Counted from the first letter of the stretch, positions 51,189 to 60,401 are shown. The stretch is DNA of 64,000 nucleotides from Paractinoplanes polyasparticus (GCF_019710575.1 NZ_JAHWFK010000052.1:1-64000), one strand, 5' to 3'. Translations and numbers: made by a program. Notes: generated from the letters alone by a model not told the origin.

Positions 51189-53603
51189 ATGAGCAGTCTG
51201 ACCCAGGTCGAGGCCGAGCAACGGGCCGCGCTGATCGCCGTCGAGCGCTACGACATCTCGATTGATTTCACCGACCTGCCGACCGGCTCGACCGTGGTCT
51301 GCGTGTCGACCGTGACGTTCACGTGCCGCGAGCCGGGAGCGTCGACGTTCGCCGACTGCGTGGCTCCGGTCATCTCCGCGACGCTCAACGGCGAACCGCT
51401 GGACGCCCCCGTCGACGGGCGCATCGCCCTGCCGCAGCTCGCCGAGCGCAACACGCTGCGCGTCGAGTCGGTGCAGGCCGACACCACCGACGGCCCGGGC
51501 GTGCACAAGTCGGTCGACCCGTCCGACGGCGAGGTGTACGTCTGGACGACGTTCGCCCCCGACGAGGCCCGCTATCTGTTCGCCTGCTTCGACCAGCCCG
51601 ACTTCAAGGTGCCGCACTCCTTCACCGTCACCGCGCCCGCCGCCTGGCTGGTGACCAGCAACACCGGCGACCCCACGATCGAAGACCGGGGCGGCGTACG
51701 GCGGTGGACCTTCCCCGACACGCCGGCGCTGGCCACCTACAACACCGTGGTCAACGCGGGCCCGCTGCACGAGGTGCGGCGCGAGGCCGGCGGCTACGAC
51801 CTCGGCCTGTTCTGCCGCCAGTCGCTGGCCCCGATGCTCGACCGCGACGCCGACGAGCTGTTCACGGTGACCGAGCAGGGGCTGGCGTTCTTCGGCGACG
51901 TCTTCGGCCTGCCGTTCCCGCAGCGCAAGTACGACCAGGTGTTCATGCCCGACTTCGGCGGCGCGATGGAGAACTGGGGCTGCGTCACCTGGGAGGACTC
52001 CTACCTCCAGCGCTCCACCCCGACCCCGGCCGAGCGGGAGACGTTCGCCGTCGTCCTGCTGCACGAGATGTCGCACATGTGGTTCGGCAACCTGGTGACG
52101 ATGCGCTGGTGGGACGACCTGTGGCTGAACGAGGCGTTCGCGGAGTTCGCCTGCTACTGGGCGGCCGTGCGGGCCACCCGCTACACCGACGCCTGGGTCG
52201 GGTTGCTCGCCGCCGACAAGCTCATCGCGTACCTGGCCGACCAGGGGCCGGTGTCGCATCCGATCCGCCAGCCGGTGCCCGACGTCGCCGAGGCCGCGTC
52301 CATCTTCGACGCGATCACCTATCCCAAGGGCGCCGCCGTCCTGCACCAGCTGATGACGTACGTCGGTGAGGAGAGCTTCGTCGCCGGCATGAAGATCTAC
52401 TTCGCCCGGTACGCGTGGGGCAGCACCACCCTGCAGGACCTCATCGACGCCCTGGCCGAGACGTCCGGCCGCGACCTGAACGCGTGGCGGGCCGGCTGGC
52501 TCGAGACCGCTGGGGTCGACCGTCTGGTGCTGGCCGACGGGGTGCTGCGCGGAACGGGCCCGGCTGGGCCGCCCCGGCCGCAGGTGCTCGGGATCGGGGC
52601 GTACGCCAAGGGGTCTTCGGGTCTGACCCGCATGGCTCTGGAACTGGTCGAGGTGCAGGGACCCGAGACCCCGGTGGCGCTGCCCGCGGGAGCCGACCTG
52701 TACCTGGTCAACGACGACGACCTGACGTTCGCCACCACCCGGCCGTCGGCCGCCCACCGCGAAACTCTGATCGACGACGCCGGTCTGCTGCCGACGCCGG
52801 TGTCGCGGGGCGTCGCGGTCGCCACCGTGTGGGACATGCTGACCAACGGCGAGGCGACCCCGGCCGAGGCGGTGCGCTGCGTGACCTCGGTGCTGGCCGT
52901 CGAGACGTCGGACACGGTGATCGAGCCGTACCTGCGCCTGGCCGGCGACGCGGCCGAGTTGTGGGCGGGGAACGACAGCCGCCCCGAGCTGATGGCCCTC
53001 GTCTTCGAGACGTGCGCCCGGCTCGCCGAGCAGCCCAGCCGGCGCCAGGTCGCGTTGCGGGGTATGGCCCGGACGGCAGCCGACCTGGGCGCGGTGGCTC
53101 GGCTGCGTCAGGCCGCCGACGGCGACAACGACCTGGCCTGGCGCTGTCTGACGCGCGCGTCCGAACTGGGCGGCGAGACCGACGACGACGTGCGTGAGCT
53201 GCTGGAACGCGACCCCGACCCGGATGCGACGTTCCGCGCCCTCGCGGTGCGCGCGGCCCGCCCGGACGCCGGCGAGAAGGCCGCGGTGTGGCAGATGCTC
53301 GCCGTCGACCGGTCCGTGGGTGTGGGGTCGATGGGCGCGGTGGCCCGGGCGTTCTGGCGGCCCGGGCAGGACGAGATCCTGGCCCCGTACGGCGAGAAGT
53401 ATCTGAGCCTGCTGCCGGGCTTCGAGCGGGGCGGGATGATCCCGGCCATGGTCTTCTCCGGCCGGCTGCTGCCACGCTTCGGCACCACCGACGACTTCCC
53501 CTCGCGCGCCGAGAAGGTCGCGGCCGAGGCGGCGCCGGTGGTGCGGCAGACCGTGCTCGAGTACGGCGACGAGTTGCGCCGCATGCTGCGGGCCCGGGCC
53601 TGA
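51189..53603 (+). CDS. pepN: M1 family aminopeptidase (PepN-like)
   Basis: 804 residues. The N-terminal beta domain is followed by the exopeptidase motif GGAMENWG (about 257-264) and the zinc site H292-E-x-x-H296-x18-E315 (HEMSHMWFGN...LNEAFAEF). The C-terminal helical domain (about 500-804) closes the active site. Members remove N-terminal residues from peptides in the cytoplasm; no signal peptide is present. The protein is a little shorter than typical 840-860-residue actinobacterial PepN. A strong hairpin terminator follows. Confidence 0.94.
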   Translation: MSSLTQVEAEQRAALIAVERYDISIDFTDLPTGSTVVCVSTVTFTCREPGASTFADCVAPVISATLNGEPLDAPVDGRIALPQLAERNTLRVESVQADTTDGPGVHKSVDPSDGEVYVWTTFAPDEARYLFACFDQPDFKVPHSFTVTAPAAWLVTSNTGDPTIEDRGGVRRWTFPDTPALATYNTVVNAGPLHEVRREAGGYDLGLFCRQSLAPMLDRDADELFTVTEQGLAFFGDVFGLPFPQRKYDQVFMPDFGGAMENWGCVTWEDSYLQRSTPTPAERETFAVVLLHEMSHMWFGNLVTMRWWDDLWLNEAFAEFACYWAAVRATRYTDAWVGLLAADKLIAYLADQGPVSHPIRQPVPDVAEAASIFDAITYPKGAAVLHQLMTYVGEESFVAGMKIYFARYAWGSTTLQDLIDALAETSGRDLNAWRAGWLETAGVDRLVLADGVLRGTGPAGPPRPQVLGIGAYAKGSSGLTRMALELVEVQGPETPVALPAGADLYLVNDDDLTFATTRPSAAHRETLIDDAGLLPTPVSRGVAVATVWDMLTNGEATPAEAVRCVTSVLAVETSDTVIEPYLRLAGDAAELWAGNDSRPELMALVFETCARLAEQPSRRQVALRGMARTAADLGAVARLRQAADGDNDLAWRCLTRASELGGETDDDVRELLERDPDPDATFRALAVRAARPDAGEKAAVWQMLAVDRSVGVGSMGAVARAFWRPGQDEILAPYGEKYLSLLPGFERGGMIPAMVFSGRLLPRFGTTDDFPSRAEKVAAEAAPVVRQTVLEYGDELRRMLRARA

Positions 53604-53624
53604 CGCCCGCCTGCTGCACACCTC

Positions 53625-53659
53625 AAGGCCCGCGCGTGCGTGCTGCTCGCGCGGGCCTT
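53625..53659 (+). terminator. Strong terminator hairpin after pepN
   Basis: AAGGCCCGCGCG (53625-53636) and CGCGCGGGCCTT (53648-53659) form a perfect 12-bp stem around an 11-base loop, 22 bases after the pepN stop. There is no long U-tract. Confidence 0.75.
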
Positions 53660-53767
53660 CGCACGTGTGCCGTTCCCACCGGGCTGATCACGTCGTTTAC
53701 ACAGCAGACTCTCAGGACCCAATCTCACCAACTTGATCGAGTTTGTTGTAAAGTCCGGGCACACACG

Positions 53768-53798
53768 AGCGCGCAAGGTCATATTTTGCGCGCTTTTT
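53768..53798 (+). terminator. Intrinsic-terminator-like hairpin with T-tract in the sulfotransferase leader
   Basis: AGCGCGCAA (53768-53776) pairs with TTGCGCGCT (53786-53794), and the right arm runs into five T residues (53794-53798). It ends 49 bases before the ATG at 53848. True U-tract terminators are uncommon in this DNA. The 110 bases before it are clearly lower in GC than the surroundings. It may be an attenuator in the leader of the sulfotransferase gene, or the end of a small RNA from 53690-53800. Confidence 0.6.
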
Positions 53799-53847
53799 CG
53801 ATAGGCGTCTCCCGCGATTTCGTACGCAAAGGACACGGGCTCGGACG

Positions 53848-54711
53848 ATGTTCAACAGTGCCGTCATGTATGCCAAGCAGAACGCGCCGGAGCAGGTGCG
53901 GGTGCTGGCGCGCCGCACCATGCTCGAGGCCTACAACGCCCGGCTGCGGCTCACCGTGCCCGTCACCACGCACAGCGAGATCCAGAACGTCTACCACTGC
54001 GCGATCCGCAAGACCGCCAGCCAGTGGATCAAGGCGATCTTCAGCGACCCGGTCGTCTACCGCCACAGCGGCCTGCTGACGTACGACCCGCGCTTCTACG
54101 GCTGGAAGCACCCCCACGTCGTCCCGCGCGGCCGCATCGGCCTGTCCATGTTCATTCCGCGTGCGCGCTTCGACAAAATGTCGAAACCGGAGAAATATCG
54201 CGCTTTCTTCGTGATGCGCGACCCGCGCGACATGCTGGTCTCCAGCTACTTCTCGACCCGCAACTCCCACGGCCCCATGGGCGACGTGCTCGAACAGCGC
54301 CGGGTGCTGCTCGACAAGCCGCGCAAAGAGGGCATGCTCTGGCTCATCGACGACCTGGCCAAGAAGGGCCGGTTCAACGTGCTGCGCTCGTGGATCGACG
54401 CGCCGCCGACGCCCGAGGTCCGACTGGTCCGCTACGAGGACCTGACCGGCGAGAACCAGGCCGAAGAGATGGCACAGTTGCTGAAACACTGCGGCATCCA
54501 CCTGCCCCCGGCCGAGCTGGCGCAGACGCTCGACAAATACAGCTTCGCCAAGATGAACAGCCGTCAGGGCACCGCCACGGTCTCGCACTACCGCAAGGGC
54601 CAGGCCGGCGACTGGCAGAACCATTTCGACGACGACATCTACGAGGCGTTCACCAAGGCCACCGGCAACCTGGTCGAACGCGCGGGCTACCCGACCTACC
54701 AAGACAAGTAA
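53848..54711 (+). CDS. PAPS-dependent sulfotransferase domain protein
   Basis: 287 residues. The phosphosulfate-binding loop is seen as IRKTASQWIKAIF and the 3-phosphate motif as FFVMRDPRDMLVSSYFS; the last third (KMNSRQGTATVSHYRKGQAGDW) has the usual terminal RxG(K)xGxW. It should transfer sulfate from PAPS to a hydroxyl group, perhaps on a glycan or lipid. The N-terminus has no signal peptide. Start ATG 53848 lacks a good ribosome site; ATG 53866 is possible. A kinase-like gene follows after 11 bases. Confidence 0.88.
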   Translation: MFNSAVMYAKQNAPEQVRVLARRTMLEAYNARLRLTVPVTTHSEIQNVYHCAIRKTASQWIKAIFSDPVVYRHSGLLTYDPRFYGWKHPHVVPRGRIGLSMFIPRARFDKMSKPEKYRAFFVMRDPRDMLVSSYFSTRNSHGPMGDVLEQRRVLLDKPRKEGMLWLIDDLAKKGRFNVLRSWIDAPPTPEVRLVRYEDLTGENQAEEMAQLLKHCGIHLPPAELAQTLDKYSFAKMNSRQGTATVSHYRKGQAGDWQNHFDDDIYEAFTKATGNLVERAGYPTYQDK

Positions 54712-54722
54712 CGACACCCGGC

Positions 54723-55250
54723 GTGCCCCGACTCGTCGTCCTCACCGGCCCGATCGCGGCCGGTAAGAACACCGTTGCCGACGAACTGGCCCGAAGCCTC
54801 ACCGAGCGCGGCCGAACCGTAGTCGTAGCCGATGTCGACGACGTGGCGGCAATGGTCGGTGCCCCGGGCGCGGCCGCGACGGGCCTGTGGTTCGCCGCCC
54901 ACGAGGCACACGGCGCGCTGGTCGGCCGATGGATGCGCTCGGCCGTCGATGACATCGTCGTGGTCGGCCCGATCTACTCGTCCGAGGAACAGGCCGCGCT
55001 GACAGAAACGCTTCCCGACGGCACGCCCGTGCTGTGGATCGTCATCGACGCCCCGGTTTCGGTGACGCTCCCCCGCGCACAGTCCGACCCGGGTCGTGTC
55101 CTGTCCCGCGACCCTGACTTCCACCACGCCGCGCACAGCCGCTTCCGCAAGCTGCTGCCGGCGATCCCCGCCACCCGTGTCTTCAACTCCGAAAGCCTCA
55201 AGGCGGACCAGATAGCGTCCGCGATCATGCAGATTCTCGACGTCCCCTAG
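54723..55250 (+). CDS. Small P-loop kinase-like protein
   Basis: 175 residues starting at GTG. The P-loop is GPIAAGKNT (about residues 9-17), followed by VVVADVDDVAAMVG with the second acidic motif and a lid-like helix region. The family appears to be AAA_33/shikimate-kinase-like small-molecule kinases. It would phosphorylate an alcohol or nucleotide using ATP; the substrate is unknown. Being co-transcribed with a sulfotransferase suggests adenylylsulfate kinase as a guess, but it lacks clear APS kinase motifs (FSGLSGAGKST, DGDN), so I do not assign it. Confidence 0.75.
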   Translation: MPRLVVLTGPIAAGKNTVADELARSLTERGRTVVVADVDDVAAMVGAPGAAATGLWFAAHEAHGALVGRWMRSAVDDIVVVGPIYSSEEQAALTETLPDGTPVLWIVIDAPVSVTLPRAQSDPGRVLSRDPDFHHAAHSRFRKLLPAIPATRVFNSESLKADQIASAIMQILDVP

Positions 55251-55312
55251 GCGACGCCGTCCAAGGCATCCCACGTGCCCCGGTCAGACCGGCTCGTCGC
55301 CGACGCACAGGC

Positions 55313-57358
55313 TCAAGAGACCGACGTCAGAGCGCGACCGGCGAGCCCCACACCCACGACGATGATGAGCGCCGCGGTGACCGAGGGCGCAACGGCCCGC
55401 CAGCGCGCCGCGAAACCCCAGCGCCGATCGATGCGGTGCCGGAGCCGGACGAGCAGCAGACCGGCCGCGGTCAGCGTGGCAGCCATGCCGACACCGTAGG
55501 CGAACACGAGCAGAACCCCGAACACCGTCCGGCCGAGGGCCGCCGCCCCCAGCAGAACAACCAACGCCGACGGACTGGGCACGAGCCCACCGGCAACACC
55601 CAACCCCGCCAGCCCCCACTTCCCCGGCCCATGCCCATGCCCGTAGCCGTAGCCGTCCCCGTGGCCGTGGCCGTCGCTGTGGCCGTGGCCGTGGTCATCG
55701 CCGTGTCCGTAGTCGTGAGCTTGATCGAGGACATGGTCGTGAGCGTGGCCGTCGCCGTCGCCGTCGCCGCGGGCGTGCGCTTCATCGTGCTCGATCACGG
55801 TGCCGGGTGAACGATCTTGCAACGGCACAACACCAGGCGCGTGATCGTGTGCCGCGACGGCGTCGCGCTCTGACACGCCGCCGTGCGAATGAGAGTGTGC
55901 GGCTCGCACGTCGCCACGCAAACCGTTGCCGCGCACGGCTGTCATCTCTTCGCGGGCGGCCACAAGATGTGCCAGCTCGCGGCCGGACACAGCGTCGCGC
56001 CAGCGGACGAGCGTCCCCACATCACCGCCTTCCTGGCTGCGCCCCGGTCCAACCGCTAGCTGGCCGGTGGGCTCAGCGCTAGGCGCGTGCTCGCGGGCAC
56101 GAGGCTCGGCGTGGGCCTGCTCGTGGGTGGGCGGCCCCGCTTGAGTACGGACGGGCGGCCCGGCGTAGGCGTGATCGTGGGTGGCCAGCTCGGCGTGTGC
56201 GCGATCGTGAGCGAGCGACTCAACATGTGCGCGACCGTGACCTAGCGACTCGACGTCGGCGTGACCGCGAACGGATGGCTCGACATGTGCGTGATCGTGA
56301 GCGAACCGCTCAACGTGCGCACCATCGCGGGTGGGCGTGGTGTCGTGGGTGTGGTGGGGCGGGGCGTAGCGGGTTGGGGTTCGGCGGAGGAGGGATGAGA
56401 CCAGGGCTCCGATGCCGACTGTGGCTACCAACAGGCCGCTGGTCAGGCCGAGCCAGCCGAGCACCGTCTCGCCGGCCACGCCCGACACCGCGGTCAGGAA
56501 CAGGCCCAGGGCGATCACGCCGGCCGTGTGGGTGAAGGTCACGGTGGCGCCCACCAGGACGGCGTCGCGGGGGCGGCCCTCGCTGCCGGCCAGGTAGGCG
56601 GCCATCACGGTCTTGCCGTGGCCGGGCAGGGCGGCGTGGGCTGCGCCGAGCAGCAGCGACAGCAGCACGGCCAGCAGGCCGACCAGCGGGGTCAGCCGGG
56701 TGCCGCCGACCAGGTTGTCGAGCTCTTGTCCGAAGCCGGCCAGCAGGCCGGACCGGCGGTCGATCGACGTCCCGGCCGTCTGAGCTGCGGGGGCAGTGCC
56801 GGAGGCGGGAGCCGCCGTGAAGGACGCGGATCGCACGTCGGCGGGGGACGCCAGCGGATCGGACGGGTAGGAACGCAACTCGTTCGTCGGGCTCTTCGCC
56901 GGGAGCGGGGAGTCTTCCAGGCGTACGCCGGAACCGGTGGCCACCAGCTCGCGCCAGCCGATGCGGTCGTCGCGGAAACTGTAGGCGATGTCGACGCGCG
57001 TCTGGTCGGTCATCTTGGCCGATGCGGAAAGCCGGCACTCGAGGCGGCTGGTCTTCAGGCCGCCGGCGCCGGCGGCGTACGTCAGAGACGTGTCGCGGAT
57101 CGCCCAGCGCAGATTCTCGCCGCCGACCGTCACGCTGAGCGCGGCCGCGACCTCGTCGCAGGACGCCGGCGTGTCCTGGAGGGTGGGCAACTCCGCCAGG
57201 TCGGCCACGGCGAAGGCGTCGATGCGGTCGGGGTGGACGGACAGTGTGGCCGACCGGTTGACCGAGAAGTTGCCGAGCGGGTGGGCGGCGGCCGGTCCCG
57301 CGGGCAGCGCCGCGAAGCCGGCGACCGCGAGCGCGGCCACCATGATCAGTCGTCTCAC
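55313..57358 (-). CDS. NicO/RcnA-type nickel/cobalt exporter with long His-rich loop
   Basis: 681 residues. Signal peptide about 1-25 and an exported N-terminal domain (about 26-200), then membrane helices with the family motif HAALPGHGKT (241-250). A cytoplasmic or periplasmic loop (335-580) holds over 40 histidines, including five 10-residue repeats (347-396) and GHG/HGHG runs (550-577). The C-terminal helices (582-679) complete the NicO fold. It should export nickel, cobalt or a similar ion. GTG 57358 overlaps the TPR gene stop (GTGA); the operon order DUF4331, TPR, NicO is known in other bacteria. The DNA of the loop is itself repetitive. Confidence 0.88.
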   Translation of the reverse strand: MRRLIMVAALAVAGFAALPAGPAAAHPLGNFSVNRSATLSVHPDRIDAFAVADLAELPTLQDTPASCDEVAAALSVTVGGENLRWAIRDTSLTYAAGAGGLKTSRLECRLSASAKMTDQTRVDIAYSFRDDRIGWRELVATGSGVRLEDSPLPAKSPTNELRSYPSDPLASPADVRSASFTAAPASGTAPAAQTAGTSIDRRSGLLAGFGQELDNLVGGTRLTPLVGLLAVLLSLLLGAAHAALPGHGKTVMAAYLAGSEGRPRDAVLVGATVTFTHTAGVIALGLFLTAVSGVAGETVLGWLGLTSGLLVATVGIGALVSSLLRRTPTRYAPPHHTHDTTPTRDGAHVERFAHDHAHVEPSVRGHADVESLGHGRAHVESLAHDRAHAELATHDHAYAGPPVRTQAGPPTHEQAHAEPRAREHAPSAEPTGQLAVGPGRSQEGGDVGTLVRWRDAVSGRELAHLVAAREEMTAVRGNGLRGDVRAAHSHSHGGVSERDAVAAHDHAPGVVPLQDRSPGTVIEHDEAHARGDGDGDGHAHDHVLDQAHDYGHGDDHGHGHSDGHGHGDGYGYGHGHGPGKWGLAGLGVAGGLVPSPSALVVLLGAAALGRTVFGVLLVFAYGVGMAATLTAAGLLLVRLRHRIDRRWGFAARWRAVAPSVTAALIIVVGVGLAGRALTSVS
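56171..56320 (-). repeat. Five 30-bp tandem repeats in the exporter gene
   Basis: Codons 347-396 of the exporter consist of five 10-residue units starting AHVERFAH, AHVEPSVR, ADVESLGH, AHVESLAH and AHAELATH. The DNA period is exactly 30 bases, so copy number can change without frameshift. Degenerate relatives continue on both sides. Confidence 0.75.
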
Positions 57359-58653
57359 GGCTGGGCCTCCAGGTCGGCCAGGGCGCGGGTGGCGGTAGGG
57401 CCGTCGGTGGGTGAGAAGTAGGGGTTGAGGTCCCGGGTCTTCGTCAGCAGAGCTCGGGCGGTGGAGCGGTCGCCCCGGGCCAGCGCGATCTGGGCCTCGT
57501 GGAAGGTGTAGGCGGCATTGTGCGGGCTGAGGGCAACCGCCTTGCGGGCGTACGGCAGGGCTTCGTCGTCGCGGCTGGCTGCGTGCAGGGAACGGGCGAG
57601 CACGTCGGCCACCTCGGCGAACGGGCGGCGCCTCCACTCGGTCTGGGCCGCGGTCACGGCTACTGTCCTGTCGCCGCGGGCCAGGGCCAGCAGTGCGGCG
57701 GTGAGGTCGTCGCGGCCGCCGTTGGCTACGAAGATCTGGTGGGCGGCGCCGGCCAGATGCAGTTGGCGGTCGGCGTCGGTGTTGCGGCCCGCGAGGCGCA
57801 GGTATTCGGCGTACTCGAGAAGGGTGTCGGGTGTGGGGGTGCGCGCGGCGACCGTGGCGGCGTCGGTGACGGCGGCCTCCATCTGGCCTGTTGCCGCCGA
57901 GATGCGGGCTCGGCCGCGCAGCAGGGGCTGATAGGCCGGGTCGGCGGCGAGTCCGGCCGCGTACTCGGCCGTGGCCCGGGTCAGGTCGCCGCGGAACCAG
58001 GCCAGGTCGCCCAGTTGGTGGCGGCAGAAGGCGCGGTCTGCGGGGTCGGTCGCGGCGTCGAGGGCGCGGCGCATCAGGTCTTCCGCCTCGGTCAGGCGGC
58101 CGCGCTGCTCCAGGTCGTAGGAGCCGCGGGCGTACGCGGCCAGGCCGGGCCGCAGATCGAGCATCCGCTGCACGGCGGTGGTCGCCGCCTCGGCGTTGCC
58201 GAGCTGGGTCTCGGCGTCGGCGAGCACACCGTAGGCGTACGCGTCGAAGGCGTTGGACCGCAGCGCCCGCCGCGCGAAGGTGCGGGCTGCACTGAAGTCG
58301 TGGCGGGCGTTGGCCAGGGCGCCGAGGCCGGTGAGCGCGTCGGGGTTGTCCCGGACGGCGAGGGAGCGGCGCAAGGCGGTCTCGGCGAGGGGGTAGCGGC
58401 TGGGGTCGGCGCTGACGCGAGCCTGTTCCACGTACGCCAGGCCCAGCTCGGCCCAGGTGCGGTAGTCGCCGGGCAGCGCGCGCAGGCGTTGCTGGGCGCG
58501 CTCGATGGTGCGGGCCGGTTGGTCGGCCGGGGTCACCGTCAGGGCCCGCGGCCCGGGCTGCGGCTGATCGCGCAGCCCGAACACGGCGCCGACAGTGAAC
58601 AGGGCGAGCGCGGCGACCGTGACGGTCAGGGCGGCCCTTGTCGGACGGTTCAT
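57355..58653 (-). CDS. Membrane-anchored TPR-repeat protein
   Basis: 432 residues. A single hydrophobic helix (about 8-26) anchors an extracytoplasmic body of about ten TPR-like helix pairs (for example ALTGLGALANARHDFSAARTFARRAL). TPR arrays bind partner proteins; no catalytic site is seen. Starts one base after the DUF4331 stop and overlaps the NicO gene, so all three are made together. It probably links the DUF4331 protein with the exporter or assists its assembly (inference). Confidence 0.85.
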   Translation of the reverse strand: MNRPTRAALTVTVAALALFTVGAVFGLRDQPQPGPRALTVTPADQPARTIERAQQRLRALPGDYRTWAELGLAYVEQARVSADPSRYPLAETALRRSLAVRDNPDALTGLGALANARHDFSAARTFARRALRSNAFDAYAYGVLADAETQLGNAEAATTAVQRMLDLRPGLAAYARGSYDLEQRGRLTEAEDLMRRALDAATDPADRAFCRHQLGDLAWFRGDLTRATAEYAAGLAADPAYQPLLRGRARISAATGQMEAAVTDAATVAARTPTPDTLLEYAEYLRLAGRNTDADRQLHLAGAAHQIFVANGGRDDLTAALLALARGDRTVAVTAAQTEWRRRPFAEVADVLARSLHAASRDDEALPYARKAVALSPHNAAYTFHEAQIALARGDRSTARALLTKTRDLNPYFSPTDGPTATRALADLEAQP

Positions 58654-58654
58654 C

Positions 58655-60289
58655 TCAGAACCGGATCGTGGGTTCGTTGCTGGAGGTCATCGGGGACGGG
58701 CGGCGCCGTTTCATCAGCCACCAGGCGGTGAGCATGATGAGCAGCGCGCCCACGCCGCCGGCGCCGAAGATGACCGCGGAGCCGTTGGGCAGCATGCTGT
58801 CGGCCGACGCCGGCTCCAGATCCGGTGATCCGGTCTGTCCGGCTGCCGTCGGTTCCTGGGTGGCGCCGGCCGGTGCCGCGGCCTTGTCCCGGCCGGAATT
58901 GACGGCGCCCTGGTTGGGCAGAGCCACGTACGGGAAGGTCTCGCCGAAGGCGTTGTCGTTGGCGTCCACCTTGTCCCCCGCCGCCAGCGCGTCGATCAGC
59001 TTGCCGGTCTGGGCGGCGCCCTCGACCGCCTGCACCGAGATGTCGAGCACGTCGTCGGTCAGCCGTCGCCCGTTCGGGAAGCCCTGGAGGTCACCCGCGA
59101 GCACGCCGAGCCGATCGGGGTCCTCGGCCACCGGCACCGTCAGGTTGAGCCGCAGCATCTCCGACGGCCGGAACCGGGCCGGGTCGACGTCCTTGTTGTT
59201 GAGCTGCGAGTTCAGGTCGGCCTTGATCGGTCCGCCGGCCTTGGTCGTGATGCCGGTCAGGAAGATCTCGACGAGGTCGTTGCGGGGCGTGGCCGGCGCC
59301 TTCACGTTGTAGATTTTCTCGATCCGTTTCGGCAGTTCCGGGTCGGTGACCCGCTTGACCACGGCCGGGATGCCGGCGTCCTGGTCGGGCGTGATCGAGT
59401 TGAACGCGTCCTTCAGCCCGGCCGGCACCACGACCTCGTTGACGAGCGGGTTGCCGAGCCGCGAGACCTGCACCCGGTCGCCCCGGCTGGGGCCGTCCGA
59501 GACGCGCGAGCGGCTGCGCTCGGTCGTGCTCCAGATGCCGATGTTCGGATTGCGCTGGGCGTCCCCACCCAGCGCCACGTCCTTGAACGGCACCTGGATC
59601 GCGATGCTGTTCACGTTGTACCCGGCCAGGGTGTCCTGCCCGGTCTCGCTCAGATCCCCGCCGTACAGCAGGTCGAAGACCCGCAGGTCGAGGAAGAACG
59701 GGTCGTCGGCCTGCCCGGCGAACAGCTTCCAGCCGCCGTCGAGCTGGATCGTCGACTGGTCGCGCAGCTTCTGGTAGTCGGGCATCGAGGCCGCGCCGAT
59801 CCGGGACGGCGCCACCGGGGCGTCGCTGACCCGCGTCCTGAACGGCTTGCCGTCGAACGACGACTCGAGCGTGTACGTCTGCCGGAACAGCAGGTTCTCG
59901 TCGTCCAGCGAGGTGACCGGGCCGTTGTTGTAGAGGAACGTGCTGTTGCCACGCTTGTCGACGTTCTTGAACGTCCACCGGAAGACGGCGTCGGGCTTGG
60001 CGTCGCCGTCACTGTCCACATTGATGCGGTACGCCGCGTCGCTGGCGAACGGATAGAAGTTCGGGCCGCCGTCCGGCTCCTCGAACGGGGTCCAGTTCGC
60101 GATCATCGTGACGTAGCCCGGCCGCTCCGGGCTGACGAACGCGTACACGTCCGTGTTGTCCGCGGCCGGATCACTGGCGATGAGCGGCGCTTCCCGGTGG
60201 CTCGAGGCCACCGAGGTCGCGGGTCCGAGCCCGGCCAGCGCCACGGCGATCACCGCGGCGCCGGCCGCCGCTACAGGTTTGCGGATCAT
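58655..60289 (-). CDS. DUF4331 family surface-anchored protein
   Basis: 544 residues. Signal peptide about 1-28 ending before SSHREAPLIASDPAADNTDVYAF, which is the fixed start of DUF4331. The body is beta-rich. The C-terminal helix (about 505-525) followed by KRRRP anchors it to the membrane. Function of DUF4331 is unknown; the coupling to TPR and NicO genes points to metal handling. A strong ribosome site (GGGGAGGACC) precedes the ATG. It is the first gene of the operon, with its promoter in the 60290-60400 region. Confidence 0.9.
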   Translation of the reverse strand: MIRKPVAAAGAAVIAVALAGLGPATSVASSHREAPLIASDPAADNTDVYAFVSPERPGYVTMIANWTPFEEPDGGPNFYPFASDAAYRINVDSDGDAKPDAVFRWTFKNVDKRGNSTFLYNNGPVTSLDDENLLFRQTYTLESSFDGKPFRTRVSDAPVAPSRIGAASMPDYQKLRDQSTIQLDGGWKLFAGQADDPFFLDLRVFDLLYGGDLSETGQDTLAGYNVNSIAIQVPFKDVALGGDAQRNPNIGIWSTTERSRSRVSDGPSRGDRVQVSRLGNPLVNEVVVPAGLKDAFNSITPDQDAGIPAVVKRVTDPELPKRIEKIYNVKAPATPRNDLVEIFLTGITTKAGGPIKADLNSQLNNKDVDPARFRPSEMLRLNLTVPVAEDPDRLGVLAGDLQGFPNGRRLTDDVLDISVQAVEGAAQTGKLIDALAAGDKVDANDNAFGETFPYVALPNQGAVNSGRDKAAAPAGATQEPTAAGQTGSPDLEPASADSMLPNGSAVIFGAGGVGALLIMLTAWWLMKRRRPSPMTSSNEPTIRF

Positions 60290-60401
60290 TGGTCCTCCCC
60301 TTTGTCGGGAGGACTTCGCACCGGCTCAATCCGTGGTTGGGTCCATGCCGAGGATTGGCACGTTCCGGGCAAGAACTGGCCGAACGACTACGGTGTCGGA
60401 C

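Noticed and set aside
54723..55250. Adenylylsulfate kinase (cysC) feeding the sulfotransferase
   Set aside because: The P-loop reads GPIAAGKNT, and the typical APS-kinase motifs are missing, so the name was not given.
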